A stretch of DNA of 64,000 nt, from assembly GCF_907165045.1 (NCBI RefSeq), contig NZ_CAJRAU010000004.1, positions 310,001-374,000 on the forward strand. Direction: 5' to 3'. Source of the DNA: Dyadobacter linearis. GTDB lineage: Bacteria > Bacteroidota > Bacteroidia > Cytophagales > Spirosomataceae. Below the pieces are notes generated by a model, which did not search any database, was not told the origin of the DNA, and was given only the letters and a program-made list of their open reading frames with translations. Shown piece by piece: positions 1-9,446 of the stretch (position 1 is the stretch's first letter; each line of letters starts with the position of its first letter). Position numbers and translations under genes: made by a program.

Positions 1-599
1 CGAATGCAATGTTTGTAGCCGGAATGGGAATGCCTTTGCAGGATACGGATCCGGATTATCCCGCGTTGATCATGGGTAACTATATGCTGGGCGGAGGTTT
101 CCTGAACTCCCGGCTTGCGACGCGGATCAGGCAAAAAGATGGGCTGAGCTACGGCGTAGGTTCGCAATTCTCGGCGAGCTCGCTGGACAAGAGCGGTACT
201 TTCATGTCTTACGCCATTTATGCACCTGAAAACGCGCAGAAACTGGAAGCTGCTTTCAAGGAAGAGATTGAAAAAGCTTTGAAAGACGGTTTTACAGCGG
301 AGGAATTAAAGGCGGCAAAGTCGGGCTATTTGCAGTCTCGGCAGGTGGCGAGGTCGCAGGATGCTTCGCTGGCCAATACGCTGACCAACAATTTGTACCT
401 GAACCGGACGATGCAGTGGGATGCTGATTTTGAGAAAAAGATCGCTGAACTGACGCCGGAGCAGATCAAGTCGGCATTTAACAAACATATTGACTATAAT
501 AAGCTTGTGATCATCAAGGCGGGGGATTTTGAAAAATCTAAAAAAGGAGCGCCTGCCACAGGTGCGCCGGCCCAGCTGGGAGGAAGTGAGAAAAAATAA
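1..599 (+). CDS. M16 family zinc peptidase, C-terminal fragment (5' end outside window)
   Basis: The reading frame is open through the first base, so only the last 199 codons or so of a longer gene are present. The fragment matches the C-terminal, non-catalytic domain of M16 (insulinase/pitrilysin-like) peptidases: a glycine-rich stretch (MLGGGFLNSRL) is followed by RQKDGLSYGVGS, whose R and Y normally contact the substrate backbone. The zinc HxxEH motif would lie upstream and is not seen. The tail is rich in K, G, A and P. In Bacteroidota such proteins are usually periplasmic or membrane-associated, but the signal region is missing here. A rho-independent terminator follows directly, so this gene ends its transcription unit. 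Confidence 0.85.
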   Translation, partial: NAMFVAGMGMPLQDTDPDYPALIMGNYMLGGGFLNSRLATRIRQKDGLSYGVGSQFSASSLDKSGTFMSYAIYAPENAQKLEAAFKEEIEKALKDGFTAEELKAAKSGYLQSRQVARSQDASLANTLTNNLYLNRTMQWDADFEKKIAELTPEQIKSAFNKHIDYNKLVIIKAGDFEKSKKGAPATGAPAQLGGSEKK

Positions 600-619
600 A
601 TTGTTGTGAAAAACTGATC

Positions 620-655
620 AGAAAAGCCGGCTGCAAATTGCGCCGGTTTTTCTGC
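620..655 (+). terminator. Rho-independent terminator after the M16 peptidase gene
   Basis: An AAAAGCCGGC arm pairs with GCCGGTTTTT across a short loop and ends in a T run, about 25 bases after the peptidase stop codon. Confidence 0.75.
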
Positions 656-682
656 TTTACAAGGCTTACATTTCTAACTTTG
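651..682 (+). promoter_or_regulatory. Bacteroidota-type promoter for the first PafA-like phosphatase
   Basis: TAACTTTG at 675-682 fits the TAnnTTTG -7 consensus exactly. A TCTG at 651-654, 20 bases upstream, is a 3-of-4 match to the -33 TTTG. Transcription would begin near 689, giving a leader of about 35 bases before the ATG at 724. Confidence 0.5.
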
Positions 683-723
683 CCAAATCTTCTTAAAACT
701 CTCAGTACCGAAAGGAATTGCTC

Positions 724-2394
724 ATGAAATGTATTCAGTCCGTCGTTCTCGCGCTTTTATTTGCGGGGATATCCAATATGCCGGCGCACAGCCAGGCAAA
801 AGCAAAATCAGCCGCCCCTTCCACAAAACTTGCCCGCCCGAAGCTCGTAGTGGGTATTATGGTGGACCAGATGCGCTACGATTATTTGTACCGCTATTAT
901 GATAAATATAAGGAAGGCGGTTTGAAAAGACTTATGAATGAGGGTTTCAACTGTCGCAATAACCACTATCAATATGCGCTGACCGTCACTGCGGCAGGGC
1001 ATTCGGCTGTGTACACAGGTTCGCTGCCGGCGATCAATGGGATTATCGGAAATGAATGGTATGATAAGGCACTGAAAAAGGGCGTGTATTGTACCGAAGA
1101 CAATACAGTAGCTACGGTTGGGAGCAGTAATGTTACCGTTGGAAAAATGTCGCCGCGCAATTTACTCGTGAGCACAGTAACCGACCAGCTGCGGATCGCG
1201 ACCAATTTTCGCTCTAAAACGATCGGTGTTGCCATTAAAGACAGGGCGTCGATTTTACCGGCTGGTCACGCAGCGAGTGGTGCCTATTGGTTTGATTCAA
1301 AAACAGGGAATTTCGTAACAAGTACCTATTATATGGAATCGCTTCCAAAGTGGGTAACTGATTATAACAACCTCAAAAAGCCTGCTGAATATGCTGGAAA
1401 AGGCTGGACTACCATGTTCCCGATTGACCAATATACACAAAGCAGCAAAGACGACGCGATCTGGGAAGGTAAGCTCAGCTCCAATGATAAAACCGTTTTT
1501 CCGCACGATCTGGTGGGCAACGCGGGTGATGCATTCGGCCCGGTGATCACTTCGCCCTGGGGAAATACATTGACCAAGGAAATGGCGATAGCGGCGATTA
1601 AAGGGGAGAATCTGGGGAAAGGCGCGGAAACTGATTTTCTGGCTGTCAGCTTTTCTTCCCCCGATCGCATTGGTCACACTTTTGGCCCCAACTCGGTGGA
1701 GCAGGAGGATAATTACATCAAAATGGATCAGGAGTTTGCAGATTTCTTGCAGTTCCTTGACAGCTGGGCAGGAAAGGGAAATTATACCGTTTTCCTGACA
1801 GCAGACCACGGAGCGGCCGATGTTCCAGGATTTTGGCAGGATCACAAACTACCCGCCGGAACGATGACCGGGACTATTCTAACCCGCGCTATTGTAAAAT
1901 CCCTGAACGATGCTTTCGGTGAGGCCGAGTACATTTCGGGATTTGAGAATTATCAGATCTATTTTGATAACAAGGTAATGAAAGAGAAAAAGGTCACAGT
2001 TGCCGATGCCTTTCCTGTGATCCGCGAAGCTGTGCTTGCCGTGCACGGAGTGGCGGACGTGATCAACCTGACTGATATTGGAAGAGCTCCCTTGAATACG
2101 TATCAACTGGAATTATACAAAAACAATATTAATGCAAGAAGGAGCGGGGACTTGCAGCTGATCATGCAGCCAGGCTGGTTTGCCTCCACTTTTGCCACCG
2201 GCACCGACCATGGAACACCCTATAATTACGATACGCACGTTCCATTTCTGCTTTATGGTTGGGGTGTAAATAAGGGCGAAACGCTGCGCAGGACCACTAT
2301 TGCCGATATTGCACCTACGATCGCCGCATTGCTGCACATTCTGCCGCCAAGCGGAAACGTGGGTAACCCGGTTGAGGAAGCTTTAAAAAAGTAG
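724..2394 (+). CDS. PafA-like alkaline phosphatase, first of a tandem pair
   Basis: This is a secreted phosphomonoesterase of the alkaline phosphatase superfamily, expected to release phosphate from organic monoesters in the periplasm or outside the cell. Visible features are a signal peptide (hydrophobic core VVLALLFAGI, then an AHSQ cleavage region), a metal-binding Asp in VDQMRYDY, the likely Thr nucleophile in TVTAAGH, the Asn of GNEWYD, and the KDR in AIKDRASILPAGH that marks PafA-type active sites. Further metal ligands lie in SSPDRIGH, TADHGA and GTDHGTPYNY. I chose ATG 724, preceded by AAAGGAA; an in-frame TTG at 718 adds only two residues. About 53 bases separate it from a close paralogue, so the pair is probably co-transcribed. 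Confidence 0.88.
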   Translation: MKCIQSVVLALLFAGISNMPAHSQAKAKSAAPSTKLARPKLVVGIMVDQMRYDYLYRYYDKYKEGGLKRLMNEGFNCRNNHYQYALTVTAAGHSAVYTGSLPAINGIIGNEWYDKALKKGVYCTEDNTVATVGSSNVTVGKMSPRNLLVSTVTDQLRIATNFRSKTIGVAIKDRASILPAGHAASGAYWFDSKTGNFVTSTYYMESLPKWVTDYNNLKKPAEYAGKGWTTMFPIDQYTQSSKDDAIWEGKLSSNDKTVFPHDLVGNAGDAFGPVITSPWGNTLTKEMAIAAIKGENLGKGAETDFLAVSFSSPDRIGHTFGPNSVEQEDNYIKMDQEFADFLQFLDSWAGKGNYTVFLTADHGAADVPGFWQDHKLPAGTMTGTILTRAIVKSLNDAFGEAEYISGFENYQIYFDNKVMKEKKVTVADAFPVIREAVLAVHGVADVINLTDIGRAPLNTYQLELYKNNINARRSGDLQLIMQPGWFASTFATGTDHGTPYNYDTHVPFLLYGWGVNKGETLRRTTIADIAPTIAALLHILPPSGNVGNPVEEALKK

Positions 2395-2447
2395 AATAGC
2401 ATTGAAGAAGTTCTTTTGAATACCATTTTAATCTAAATCCTTTAAGA

Positions 2448-4094
2448 GTGAAAAAAATTGTCCTGTGTCTGCTGGTAGCCTTTGCGGCGAATGCGCAAAC
2501 TGCGAAGAAAGCGGTAACTAAACCAAGTACCATCGCCCGCCCCAAACTGGTTGTCGGGATTGTAGTGGATCAAATGCGCTACGATTACCTGTATCGGTAT
2601 TATGATTCGTATACTGAAGGTGGATTCAAGCGAATGATGAATGAGGGTTTTAATTGCAGAAATAATCACTATCCCTACGCGCTGACTGTTACCGCAGCGG
2701 GTCACGCGTCGGTGTATACCGGCTCAGTGCCTGCGATCAATGGTGTCGTCGGCAATGAATGGTATGATCCTATTGCGAAGCAGGAGATTTATTGTGTAGA
2801 AGATAGTACTGTCAAAACGGTCGGCAGCGCCACTGGCAGTGTTGGGAAAATGTCCCCTAAAAATCTTTTAACCAGTACTGTTACCGACCAATTGCGCATT
2901 GCAACCAACTTCCGCTCGAAAACGGTTGGTGTCGCGATTAAAGACAGAGGGTCGATACTGCCTGCCGGACACACGGCGAATGCGGCCTATTGGTTTGATT
3001 CTAAAACCGGTAACTGGGTGAGCAGTACTTTTTATATGGATGATCTGCCGCAGTGGGCAAAGGATTACAATGCGAAGAAAATGCCTTCTGAATACCTGAA
3101 AAAAGGGTGGGACCTGCTATTATCTGCCGATAGTTACGGACAAAGCTCTCCGGACGATGTAGCCTGGGAAGGTAAGTTGCCCGGCTCTCAAAAACCCGTT
3201 TTTCCTTACGATCTGGCGGGTTTGGCCGGGGACGCATTTGGCGTGGTGACCGATACGCCGTGGGGCAATACGATCACGAAAGAAATGGCGATTGAGGCTG
3301 TTAAGGGTGAAAAACTGGGAAAAGGCGCCGAGACGGATTTTCTGGCGATCAGTTTTTCTTCTCCTGACAAGATCGGGCACAGGGTAGGGCCCAATTCAGT
3401 TGAGCAGCAGGATGATTACCTCCGCCTCGACCGCGAGCTGGCCGATCTGTTCAATTTTCTTGACGGATATGTGGGCAAAGGCCAGTATACCGTATTCCTC
3501 ACTGCCGATCACGGCGTTGTAGACGTTCCCGGTTTTGCGGCCGAGCATAAGTTACCATCAGGATTGGTAGAGAGGAAAGTGCTGACAAAGACTGTAACGG
3601 AGGCTTTAAATGAAGCTTTTGGAAAAGAAAAATACATTGTGAGTACAGCTAACAATCAGTTGTACCTGGATCATCAATTGTTAAAAACTAAAAAGCTGAC
3701 AGTTGCTTCCGTAGCGCAGGTTGTGCGGGAAGCGGCATTGACCGTTCCCGGGATCGCCGATGTGATCGACCTGACGGATATGGGCAAAGCGCCGCTTAAT
3801 ACGTACCAGCTTGAATTGTACAAGAATAATGTGAATGCAAAACGCAGCGGGGATATTCAGATACTGGCGCTGCCGGGCTGGTTTTACGGCACATTCACCG
3901 GTACCTCACACGGAACACCCTACAATTACGACACGCAGGTTCCTTTCGTACTTTTTGGTTGGGGTGTAAATAAAGGGGAAACGCTAAAACGCACCTATGT
4001 TTCAGACATCGCGCCTACGATCGCTGCATTGCTGCATATTCTGCCTGGTAGCGGGAATGTAGGAAATGCGGTTGAGGAGGCTTTGAAGAAGTGA
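2448..4094 (+). CDS. PafA-like alkaline phosphatase, second of a tandem pair
   Basis: A 548-residue paralogue of the preceding gene, collinear with it over its whole length and keeping the same active-site blocks: VDQMRYDY, TVTAAGH, GNEWYD, IKDRGSILPAGH, SSPDKIGH, TADHG and TSHGTPYNYDT. One visible change is in the last metal-binding block, GTDHGTPY in the first copy and GTSHGTPY here; the His is kept. The signal peptide is short (IVLCLLVAFAANAQ). The start is a GTG. High identity and head-to-tail order indicate a local duplication; the differences in surface loops suggest it is not very recent. It ends just before a heptamer-repeat hairpin shared with the convergent nfeD-like gene. Confidence 0.88.
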   Translation: MKKIVLCLLVAFAANAQTAKKAVTKPSTIARPKLVVGIVVDQMRYDYLYRYYDSYTEGGFKRMMNEGFNCRNNHYPYALTVTAAGHASVYTGSVPAINGVVGNEWYDPIAKQEIYCVEDSTVKTVGSATGSVGKMSPKNLLTSTVTDQLRIATNFRSKTVGVAIKDRGSILPAGHTANAAYWFDSKTGNWVSSTFYMDDLPQWAKDYNAKKMPSEYLKKGWDLLLSADSYGQSSPDDVAWEGKLPGSQKPVFPYDLAGLAGDAFGVVTDTPWGNTITKEMAIEAVKGEKLGKGAETDFLAISFSSPDKIGHRVGPNSVEQQDDYLRLDRELADLFNFLDGYVGKGQYTVFLTADHGVVDVPGFAAEHKLPSGLVERKVLTKTVTEALNEAFGKEKYIVSTANNQLYLDHQLLKTKKLTVASVAQVVREAALTVPGIADVIDLTDMGKAPLNTYQLELYKNNVNAKRSGDIQILALPGWFYGTFTGTSHGTPYNYDTQVPFVLFGWGVNKGETLKRTYVSDIAPTIAALLHILPGSGNVGNAVEEALKK

Positions 4095-4095
4095 G

Positions 4096-4160
4096 TTGGC
4101 TGTTGTTTAGCTGTTAGCCTTTAGCGAAAACTAACAGCTAACAGCTAACAGCTAACAGCT
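4096..4160. repeat. Inverted repeat with 7-bp tandem-repeat arms
   Basis: The right arm (4131-4160) is four perfect copies of CTAACAG plus CT. The left arm (about 4099-4125) is a degenerate reverse complement of the same unit (GCTGTT, TAGCTGTTAGCC), separated by GAAAA. The arms fill the gap between two convergent genes and the right arm runs into the stop codon of the nfeD-like gene. It could act as a bidirectional terminator or 3' stabiliser, but there is no T run of the usual kind. Confidence 0.85.
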
Positions 4161-4594
4161 CACGATTCTTCAACAATCAAAACAATCCCCTCTGTCTTTT
4201 TGATTACTACCTTACTTCCGGCCGGGATGGAACTGTGGTTATTGGCCAGCGCCTTCCATTCTGCGCCGCGGTAGTAAATTTTTCCTTCTCCGTCGTTGGG
4301 TATATCCTTGATCACCATCGCTGTTTCTCCCACAAACTCCGTATAACCCGAGTTGCCAGTACGATCAAGCAATTTTCGGGCGTGCTTGCGGAGTACGAGT
4401 AAGGAAACAAGCGAAATAGCCGAGAATGCCAGGATCTGACTTTCTGTGGTAGGCAATATGCCTATCACGGTTAGTAACGAAGTCAGCAAAGCTCCGATCG
4501 CAAAGAATACGAATACCAGTAAAACACTTACCAGTTCCGCCAGGAGCATAATCAGTCCGACGATAAGCCATATTTGTGGCAACGATAAGTCCAT
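4160..4594 (-). CDS. NfeD-like membrane protein
   Basis: A short NfeD protein: an N-terminal membrane region with two to three hydrophobic helices (about residues 6-70), then a soluble beta-barrel OB-fold domain beginning near GETAMVIKD and ending GSKVVIKKTEGIVLIVEE. NfeD proteins pair with SPFH/stomatin proteins in membrane microdomains and quality control. The ATG at 4594 lies one base after the stop codon of the stomatin gene, which fits translational coupling; a longer reading starting at 4624 would run into that gene and I reject it. No N-terminal serine protease domain is present, so this is the short, non-protease form. Confidence 0.85.
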   Translation of the reverse strand: MDLSLPQIWLIVGLIMLLAELVSVLLVFVFFAIGALLTSLLTVIGILPTTESQILAFSAISLVSLLVLRKHARKLLDRTGNSGYTEFVGETAMVIKDIPNDGEGKIYYRGAEWKALANNHSSIPAGSKVVIKKTEGIVLIVEES

Positions 4595-4595
4595 A

Positions 4596-5513
4596 CTATT
4601 TTTTCGGTTCTGATGATTTAACAACAGTCAGCGCGGTGGCGATCAGGGAACTGATATCTCCTAAATTAGCCGGCAATATCAGCGTATTTCCTGCTTTGGC
4701 CAGTTTACCAAACTGCTCCACATAATTGTCGGCAACCTTCAACTGAACCGCTTCCAGGCCGCCCGGCGTATTAATTGCATTTGCCACTAGTCTGATACTT
4801 TCAGCGGTTGCTTCGGCTACCGACCGTAATGCAGCCGCCTCTCCTTCCGCTTCATTAATCTGCCGTAATCTCAAACCTTCCGATTCTAAAACTGCTTTCT
4901 GTTTCTGGCCTTCCGCCACATTTACCGCAGCCTGCTTTTCACCATCCGATTGCAGAATTACGGCCCTGCGCTCACGTTCCGCCTGCATTTGTTTTTCCAT
5001 GGCGTTCAAAACGCTTTGTGGCGGCGTAATATTTTTGATCTCATATCTTAAAACCTTCACGCCCCAGCCAATAGCAGCTTCGTCGATGGATTCTACAACC
5101 GCCCGGTTGATCGTCATACGCTCTTCAAAGGTTTTGTCCAGATCCAGCTTTCCTATCTCGCTCCGCATGGTGGTCTGCGCCAGCTGAATCACTGCAAAAG
5201 AGTGGTCAGCAATACCGTAGGCCGCCTTTTTAGGATCAATCACCTGAATAAATATCACACCGTCCATCCGTACCTGCACATTATCCCGTGTAATACAGAT
5301 CTGCTCCGGAATATCTATGGCGGTTTCCTTCAAAGTGTATTTGTATGCGATCCGGTCGAAGAAAGGGATAATGAAATTGATCCCCGGCTGAAGTACTGCA
5401 TCGAATTTGCCCAATCGTTCAAGTATATAGGCGGTCTGTTGCGGAACTACTTTGACGGTCATCAGGACCGTTAAAACCACGAGCACCAGCAATACAATCA
5501 GAGAAGTTGACAT
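4596..5513 (-). CDS. SPFH/stomatin-like membrane protein (QmcA type)
   Basis: A 305-residue SPFH protein. It has one N-terminal transmembrane helix (LIVLLVLVVLTVLMTVKVV), then the band-7 domain (VPQQTAYILERLGKF through LRYEIKNITPP), then a charged coiled-coil rich in E, A, Q and R (residues about 170-245, MQAERERRAVILQSDGEKQ). Such proteins oligomerise in the cytoplasmic membrane and are thought to organise proteases and lipid domains. It is co-transcribed with the nfeD-like gene directly downstream, the classic partner arrangement. The length and domain order match the paraslipin/QmcA group rather than HflK or HflC. Confidence 0.9.
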   Translation of the reverse strand: MSTSLIVLLVLVVLTVLMTVKVVPQQTAYILERLGKFDAVLQPGINFIIPFFDRIAYKYTLKETAIDIPEQICITRDNVQVRMDGVIFIQVIDPKKAAYGIADHSFAVIQLAQTTMRSEIGKLDLDKTFEERMTINRAVVESIDEAAIGWGVKVLRYEIKNITPPQSVLNAMEKQMQAERERRAVILQSDGEKQAAVNVAEGQKQKAVLESEGLRLRQINEAEGEAAALRSVAEATAESIRLVANAINTPGGLEAVQLKVADNYVEQFGKLAKAGNTLILPANLGDISSLIATALTVVKSSEPKK

Positions 5514-5635
5514 AACACGTTAGATTAGGTTCAATGCGAAAATAGCCATTCCGGGATAGCGTTGCAACGGTTCTTGTATCAATGCCACAGAAAGTTGCCT
5601 GCCGGTTACCTGAGCGGATGGGTGGTTTTGGATTG

Positions 5636-6802
5636 TTATTCTTTTAATATTTCTTTTGATATTACCATTTTCTGAATTTCACTGGTCCCTTCACCTATTG
5701 TGCAAAGCTTGCTGTCGCGGTAGAATTTCTCCGCAGGATAATCCTTTACATATCCATAACCGCCAAAGATCTGTACAGCCTCGTTGGCGACACGAACCGC
5801 CGTTTCGGAAGCATGGTATTTGGCGACAGCACTCGGTAGTGTCACTTTTTGCCCTGCATCTTTTAAATCACCCGCGTGAAATGTGAGTAAAGTAGAAGCC
5901 TGAATATCGGTGTACATATCGGCGAGCTTGAATGCAATAGCCTGAAAATCAGAAATTGATTTGCCAAATTGTTTCCGCTCTTTTGAATAGGCCAGCGCAG
6001 CTTCGTAGGCGCCCAATGCAGTTCCAATTGATAATGCGGCGATTGATATTCTCCCTCCGTCGAGCACTTTGAGGGATTGTATAAATCCATCACCAATCTC
6101 ACCGAGTCTTTGACTGTCCGGAATGTGACAATCTTCAAAAATCAGTTCCACCGTTTCGGAGGCACGCATTCCTAACTTATCTTCCTTGCGGCCAGCCGTG
6201 AAGCCTTTCGTGCCCTTTTCAATGATAAATGCGGTGGCACCATGTTTGTCGCCGGGCTCGCCCGTTCTCGTAATCAGTACAGTAACGTCGCCCGTTTTTC
6301 CGTTGGTAATGAAATTTTTAGAACCGTTAATGATCCAGCCGTCGCCACTTCTCACTGCTGTTGTGCGCATATTGCCGGCATCCGAGCCGGTATTTGGTTC
6401 GGTCAATCCCCACGCACCCACAAACTCACCTGTTGCCAGTTTCGGTAAATAGGTTTGTTTCTGACTTTCGTTACCAAACATGCAAATGTGATTGGTACAC
6501 AATGAGTTGTGCGCAGCCATAGACAGTCCGACCGACGGATCTACTTTTGACAATGCGATTATGGCGGTAACATACTCTTTGTAGCCAAGTGCCGAGCCGC
6601 CATATTCCTCCGGCACTAGCATTCCCATTAAACCCAAATCACCTAATTGGTTGAATATTTCCCGTGGGAAAAATTGCTGTTCGTCCCAGATCCTGATGTT
6701 GGGCCTGATCTGTGTGGCGGCGAAGTCGCGGACGGTTTCCTGGATGAGCTTGCAGGTCTCTTCTCTTTGCGCGTGTGTTGATTCGGAATCTCTGGTCTCC
6801 AT
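5636..6802 (-). CDS. Acyl-CoA dehydrogenase
   Basis: A 388-residue FAD-dependent acyl-CoA dehydrogenase that introduces a trans-2,3 double bond into acyl-CoA and passes electrons to ETF. The three-part fold is visible: an alpha N-terminal domain, a beta domain with the FAD-contact motif WGLTEPNTGSDAG, and a C-terminal alpha domain with RKQFGKSISDFQA and QIFGGYGY. The catalytic base is the Glu in CTIGEGTSEIQ near the C-terminus. I start at ATG 6802; the longer reading needs a TTG at 6832 and adds an unusual Ile/Asn-rich segment. The substrate (short, medium or branched chain) cannot be decided from sequence alone. It stands alone and diverges from ugd. Confidence 0.88.
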   Translation of the reverse strand: METRDSESTHAQREETCKLIQETVRDFAATQIRPNIRIWDEQQFFPREIFNQLGDLGLMGMLVPEEYGGSALGYKEYVTAIIALSKVDPSVGLSMAAHNSLCTNHICMFGNESQKQTYLPKLATGEFVGAWGLTEPNTGSDAGNMRTTAVRSGDGWIINGSKNFITNGKTGDVTVLITRTGEPGDKHGATAFIIEKGTKGFTAGRKEDKLGMRASETVELIFEDCHIPDSQRLGEIGDGFIQSLKVLDGGRISIAALSIGTALGAYEAALAYSKERKQFGKSISDFQAIAFKLADMYTDIQASTLLTFHAGDLKDAGQKVTLPSAVAKYHASETAVRVANEAVQIFGGYGYVKDYPAEKFYRDSKLCTIGEGTSEIQKMVISKEILKE

Positions 6803-6886
6803 ATTGTTGATGATTATCTTTGAATTAATCAATGATAATGAGAATTAGATAAATACGCTAGCCATATACGAACAAATCGGCGCTCG

Positions 6887-6920
6887 TTCGGTGAACATTC
6901 ATTGAAAAAAATTACTTTTG
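6887..6920 (+). promoter_or_regulatory. Candidate promoter of the ugd-uxs operon
   Basis: TACTTTTG at 6913-6920 is a full TAnnTTTG match. The -33 box is poor: TTCG at 6887-6890 with a 22-base spacer. The predicted leader is about 87 bases. Confidence 0.4.
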
Positions 6921-7013
6921 CAACCGGTTGCGTTGTTCGTACTTGAATAAATCCAATCCAGCACTTTAATAGAATTACTCACGGTATAGGTTATATAACA
7001 ATTATCACATTTT

Positions 7014-8330
7014 ATGAAAATCGCAGTTGTAGGAACAGGTTATGTTGGTTTGGTTACAGGTACTTGCTTCGCCGAAACAGGCAACCAGGTTACATGTGTC
7101 GACATTGATGTTAGAAAAGTAGAGATGTTGCAGAGAGGGGAGATCCCGATCTACGAGCCGGGATTGGATGTGCTTTTCGATCGTAACGTTGCGGAAGGTC
7201 GTTTGATTTTTACTACTGACCTTGTTGAAGGTATCAAAGGTGCTGAGGTTATTTTCCTGGCATTGCCAACCCCTCCGGGTGAAGACGGTTCTGCCGACCT
7301 TAAATATATATTAAAAGTAGCGCACGATCTGGGCCCTATTTTAGAGCAATATGCAGTAATTGTTGATAAAAGCACAGTTCCTGTGGGAACGGCTGAAAAA
7401 GTAAGTGCAGCGATCGCAGCGAATGCAAAAATCGATTTCGATGTGGTTTCTAACCCTGAATTCCTGAGGGAAGGTGTGGCGGTTGAAGATTTCATGAAGC
7501 CTGATCGTGTGGTGGTTGGAACAACTTCCAGCAAGGCTAAAAAAGTAATGGAGAAATTGTACGCTCCTTTGGTAAGACAGGGTAACCCGGTTATTTTCAT
7601 GGACGAACGTTCAGCTGAAATGACCAAATACGCGGCGAACTCTTTCCTTGCCATGAAAATCACTTTCATGAACGAGATCGCCAACCTGTGCGAAAAAGTA
7701 GGAGCAAATGTGGATGATATCCGTCGCGGTATCGGTACCGACAGCCGCATTGGCAAGCGTTTCCTTTTCGCAGGAATCGGTTACGGCGGAAGCTGCTTCC
7801 CGAAAGATGTTCAGGCTTTGGCTAAAACTTCAAGAGACTATAACTACGATTTCCGCATCCTGCAATCTGTAATGGATGTAAATGATGATCAGAAGAAGAA
7901 ATTGCTTCCGATGATCAAAGAATATTTTGGCGGAGACCTGAAAGGCAAAACGATCGCTGTGTGGGGATTGGCTTTCAAACCTTACACTGACGATATCCGC
8001 GAAGCACCTGCATTGGAAAATATCGAAGCATTCCTAGAAGCTGGCGCAAATGTGACCGTTTACGATCCGGAGGCGATGAACAACGTGAAAGCGATATTGG
8101 GCGACAAAGTTACGTTCTGCCACACACCTTATGCAGCACTGGATGATGCGGATGCACTGGCTATCTTCACAGAATGGCCGCAGTTCCGTACACCTGAATT
8201 TGAGAAAATGGGTAAGTTGCTTAAAAACCGGGTAATTTTTGACGGAAGAAATCTTTACGAGTTGGATCAGATCCGTGAAATGGGGTACACCTATTACAGC
8301 ATCGGTCGCGAGAAAGTGGTACCGGCCTGA
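7014..8330 (+). CDS. ugd: UDP-glucose 6-dehydrogenase
   Basis: Oxidises UDP-glucose to UDP-glucuronate with two NAD+. The 438-residue protein shows the N-terminal Rossmann motif GTGYVGLVTGTCFAETG, the central dehydrogenase domain, and the catalytic cysteine (about residue 261) in GYGGSCFPKD. The C-terminal UDP-binding domain includes WGLAFKPYTDDIREAP. Length is typical. The next gene, 36 bases downstream, decarboxylates the product, so the two form a UDP-xylose pathway supplying envelope or capsular glycan synthesis. An acceptor glycosyltransferase is not present nearby. Confidence 0.95.
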   Translation: MKIAVVGTGYVGLVTGTCFAETGNQVTCVDIDVRKVEMLQRGEIPIYEPGLDVLFDRNVAEGRLIFTTDLVEGIKGAEVIFLALPTPPGEDGSADLKYILKVAHDLGPILEQYAVIVDKSTVPVGTAEKVSAAIAANAKIDFDVVSNPEFLREGVAVEDFMKPDRVVVGTTSSKAKKVMEKLYAPLVRQGNPVIFMDERSAEMTKYAANSFLAMKITFMNEIANLCEKVGANVDDIRRGIGTDSRIGKRFLFAGIGYGGSCFPKDVQALAKTSRDYNYDFRILQSVMDVNDDQKKKLLPMIKEYFGGDLKGKTIAVWGLAFKPYTDDIREAPALENIEAFLEAGANVTVYDPEAMNNVKAILGDKVTFCHTPYAALDDADALAIFTEWPQFRTPEFEKMGKLLKNRVIFDGRNLYELDQIREMGYTYYSIGREKVVPA

Positions 8331-8366
8331 CCAACAATTGTTTAAATCAAACTTAGCTCATTCTTA

Positions 8367-9359
8367 ATGAAACGTGTATTAATTACCGGGGCCGCAGGTT
8401 TTCTAGGCTCACATCTTTGCGAACGGTTTTTGAAGGAAGGAATGTATGTGATCGGAATGGATAACCTGATTACAGGCGATATGCGCAATATCGAACATCT
8501 GATGCCGAACCCTAATTTTGAGTTCAATCATCACGATGTCACCAAATACGTGCACATTCCCGGGGAGCTGGACTATATCATGCACTTTGCATCTCCTGCC
8601 AGTCCGATCGACTACCTGAAAATCCCGATCCAGACACTAAAAGTGGGAGCTATGGGAACGCACAATCTGCTTGGGCTAGCCCGTGTGAAAAAAGCGCGTT
8701 TCATTATTGCCTCTACTTCGGAAGTTTACGGTGACCCGCTGGTGCATCCGCAAACGGAAGATTACTGGGGCCACGTGAATCCGATCGGCCCGCGCGGCTG
8801 CTACGACGAAGCGAAACGCTACCAGGAAGCTATTACAATGGCATATCACCGCTACCACGATCTGGAAACGCGGATTGTAAGGATATTTAATACTTACGGC
8901 CCAAGAATGCGCCTCAATGACGGACGCGTATTACCGGCATTCATCGGCCAGGCTTTGCGCGGCGAGGATATTACTGTCTTCGGCGACGGATCTCAAACCC
9001 GGTCTTTCTGTTATGTGGATGATCTGGTTGAAGGTATTTATCGGTTGTTGATGAGCGACTACTCGCTTCCGGTCAACATTGGTAATCCTGGTGAGATCAC
9101 GATCGGTCAGTTCGCAGAAGAAATTATCAAACTGACAGGTACCGATCAGAAAGTGGTTTACAAACCGCTTCCTCAGGACGATCCTAAACAACGCCAGCCG
9201 GACATTACCAAAGCGAGAGAAATATTAGGCTGGGAGCCGAAAGTTTCGCGCGAGGAAGGTTTGCGCATTACTTACGATTACTTCCGCAGTCTGCCAAACG
9301 AAAGGCTCTACGAAGAAGCCAATCACAGAGGATTTGAAGGGTTCAGCGCTGAGAAATAG
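8367..9359 (+). CDS. uxs: UDP-glucuronate decarboxylase (UDP-xylose synthase)
   Basis: An extended SDR enzyme of 330 residues that converts UDP-glucuronate to UDP-xylose through a bound NAD+ and a 4-keto intermediate. Seen directly: [10 protein letters not shown] at residues 8-17 (NAD binding), [10 protein letters not shown] with the catalytic Ser/Thr region, and [10 protein letters not shown] with the Tyr and Lys of YxxxK. The segments [14 protein letters not shown] and [14 protein letters not shown] are typical of the UXS family and distinguish it from dTDP-glucose dehydratases. It follows ugd in one operon and ends at a strong terminator. Confidence 0.93.
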   Translation: MKRVLITGAAGFLGSHLCERFLKEGMYVIGMDNLITGDMRNIEHLMPNPNFEFNHHDVTKYVHIPGELDYIMHFASPASPIDYLKIPIQTLKVGAMGTHNLLGLARVKKARFIIASTSEVYGDPLVHPQTEDYWGHVNPIGPRGCYDEAKRYQEAITMAYHRYHDLETRIVRIFNTYGPRMRLNDGRVLPAFIGQALRGEDITVFGDGSQTRSFCYVDDLVEGIYRLLMSDYSLPVNIGNPGEITIGQFAEEIIKLTGTDQKVVYKPLPQDDPKQRQPDITKAREILGWEPKVSREEGLRITYDYFRSLPNERLYEEANHRGFEGFSAEK

Positions 9360-9385
9360 CCAGCAATCAGAATTTAGCTTGATAT

Positions 9386-9425
9386 AAAAAAACATCCCGG
9401 GATTCAGACCCCGGGATGTTTTTGG
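9386..9425. terminator. Strong bidirectional terminator between uxs and the small secreted protein gene
   Basis: AAAAAACATCCCGGG pairs with CCCGGGATGTTTTT over an 8-base loop. A and T runs flank both sides, so it can stop transcription arriving from either convergent gene. Confidence 0.92.
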
Positions 9426-9446
9426 TTTTAAGCTTGAAAAAAGGAC

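Noticed and set aside
1297-1845. A 182-codon minus-strand reading inside the first phosphatase gene
   Set aside because: It is a shadow of a strongly conserved coding region and has no family features.
5514-5635. A terminator or promoter between the acyl-CoA dehydrogenase and stomatin genes
   Set aside because: A minus-strand TATTTTCG near 5540 is one mismatch from the -7 consensus, but no -33 box or stable hairpin is evident, so it was not listed.
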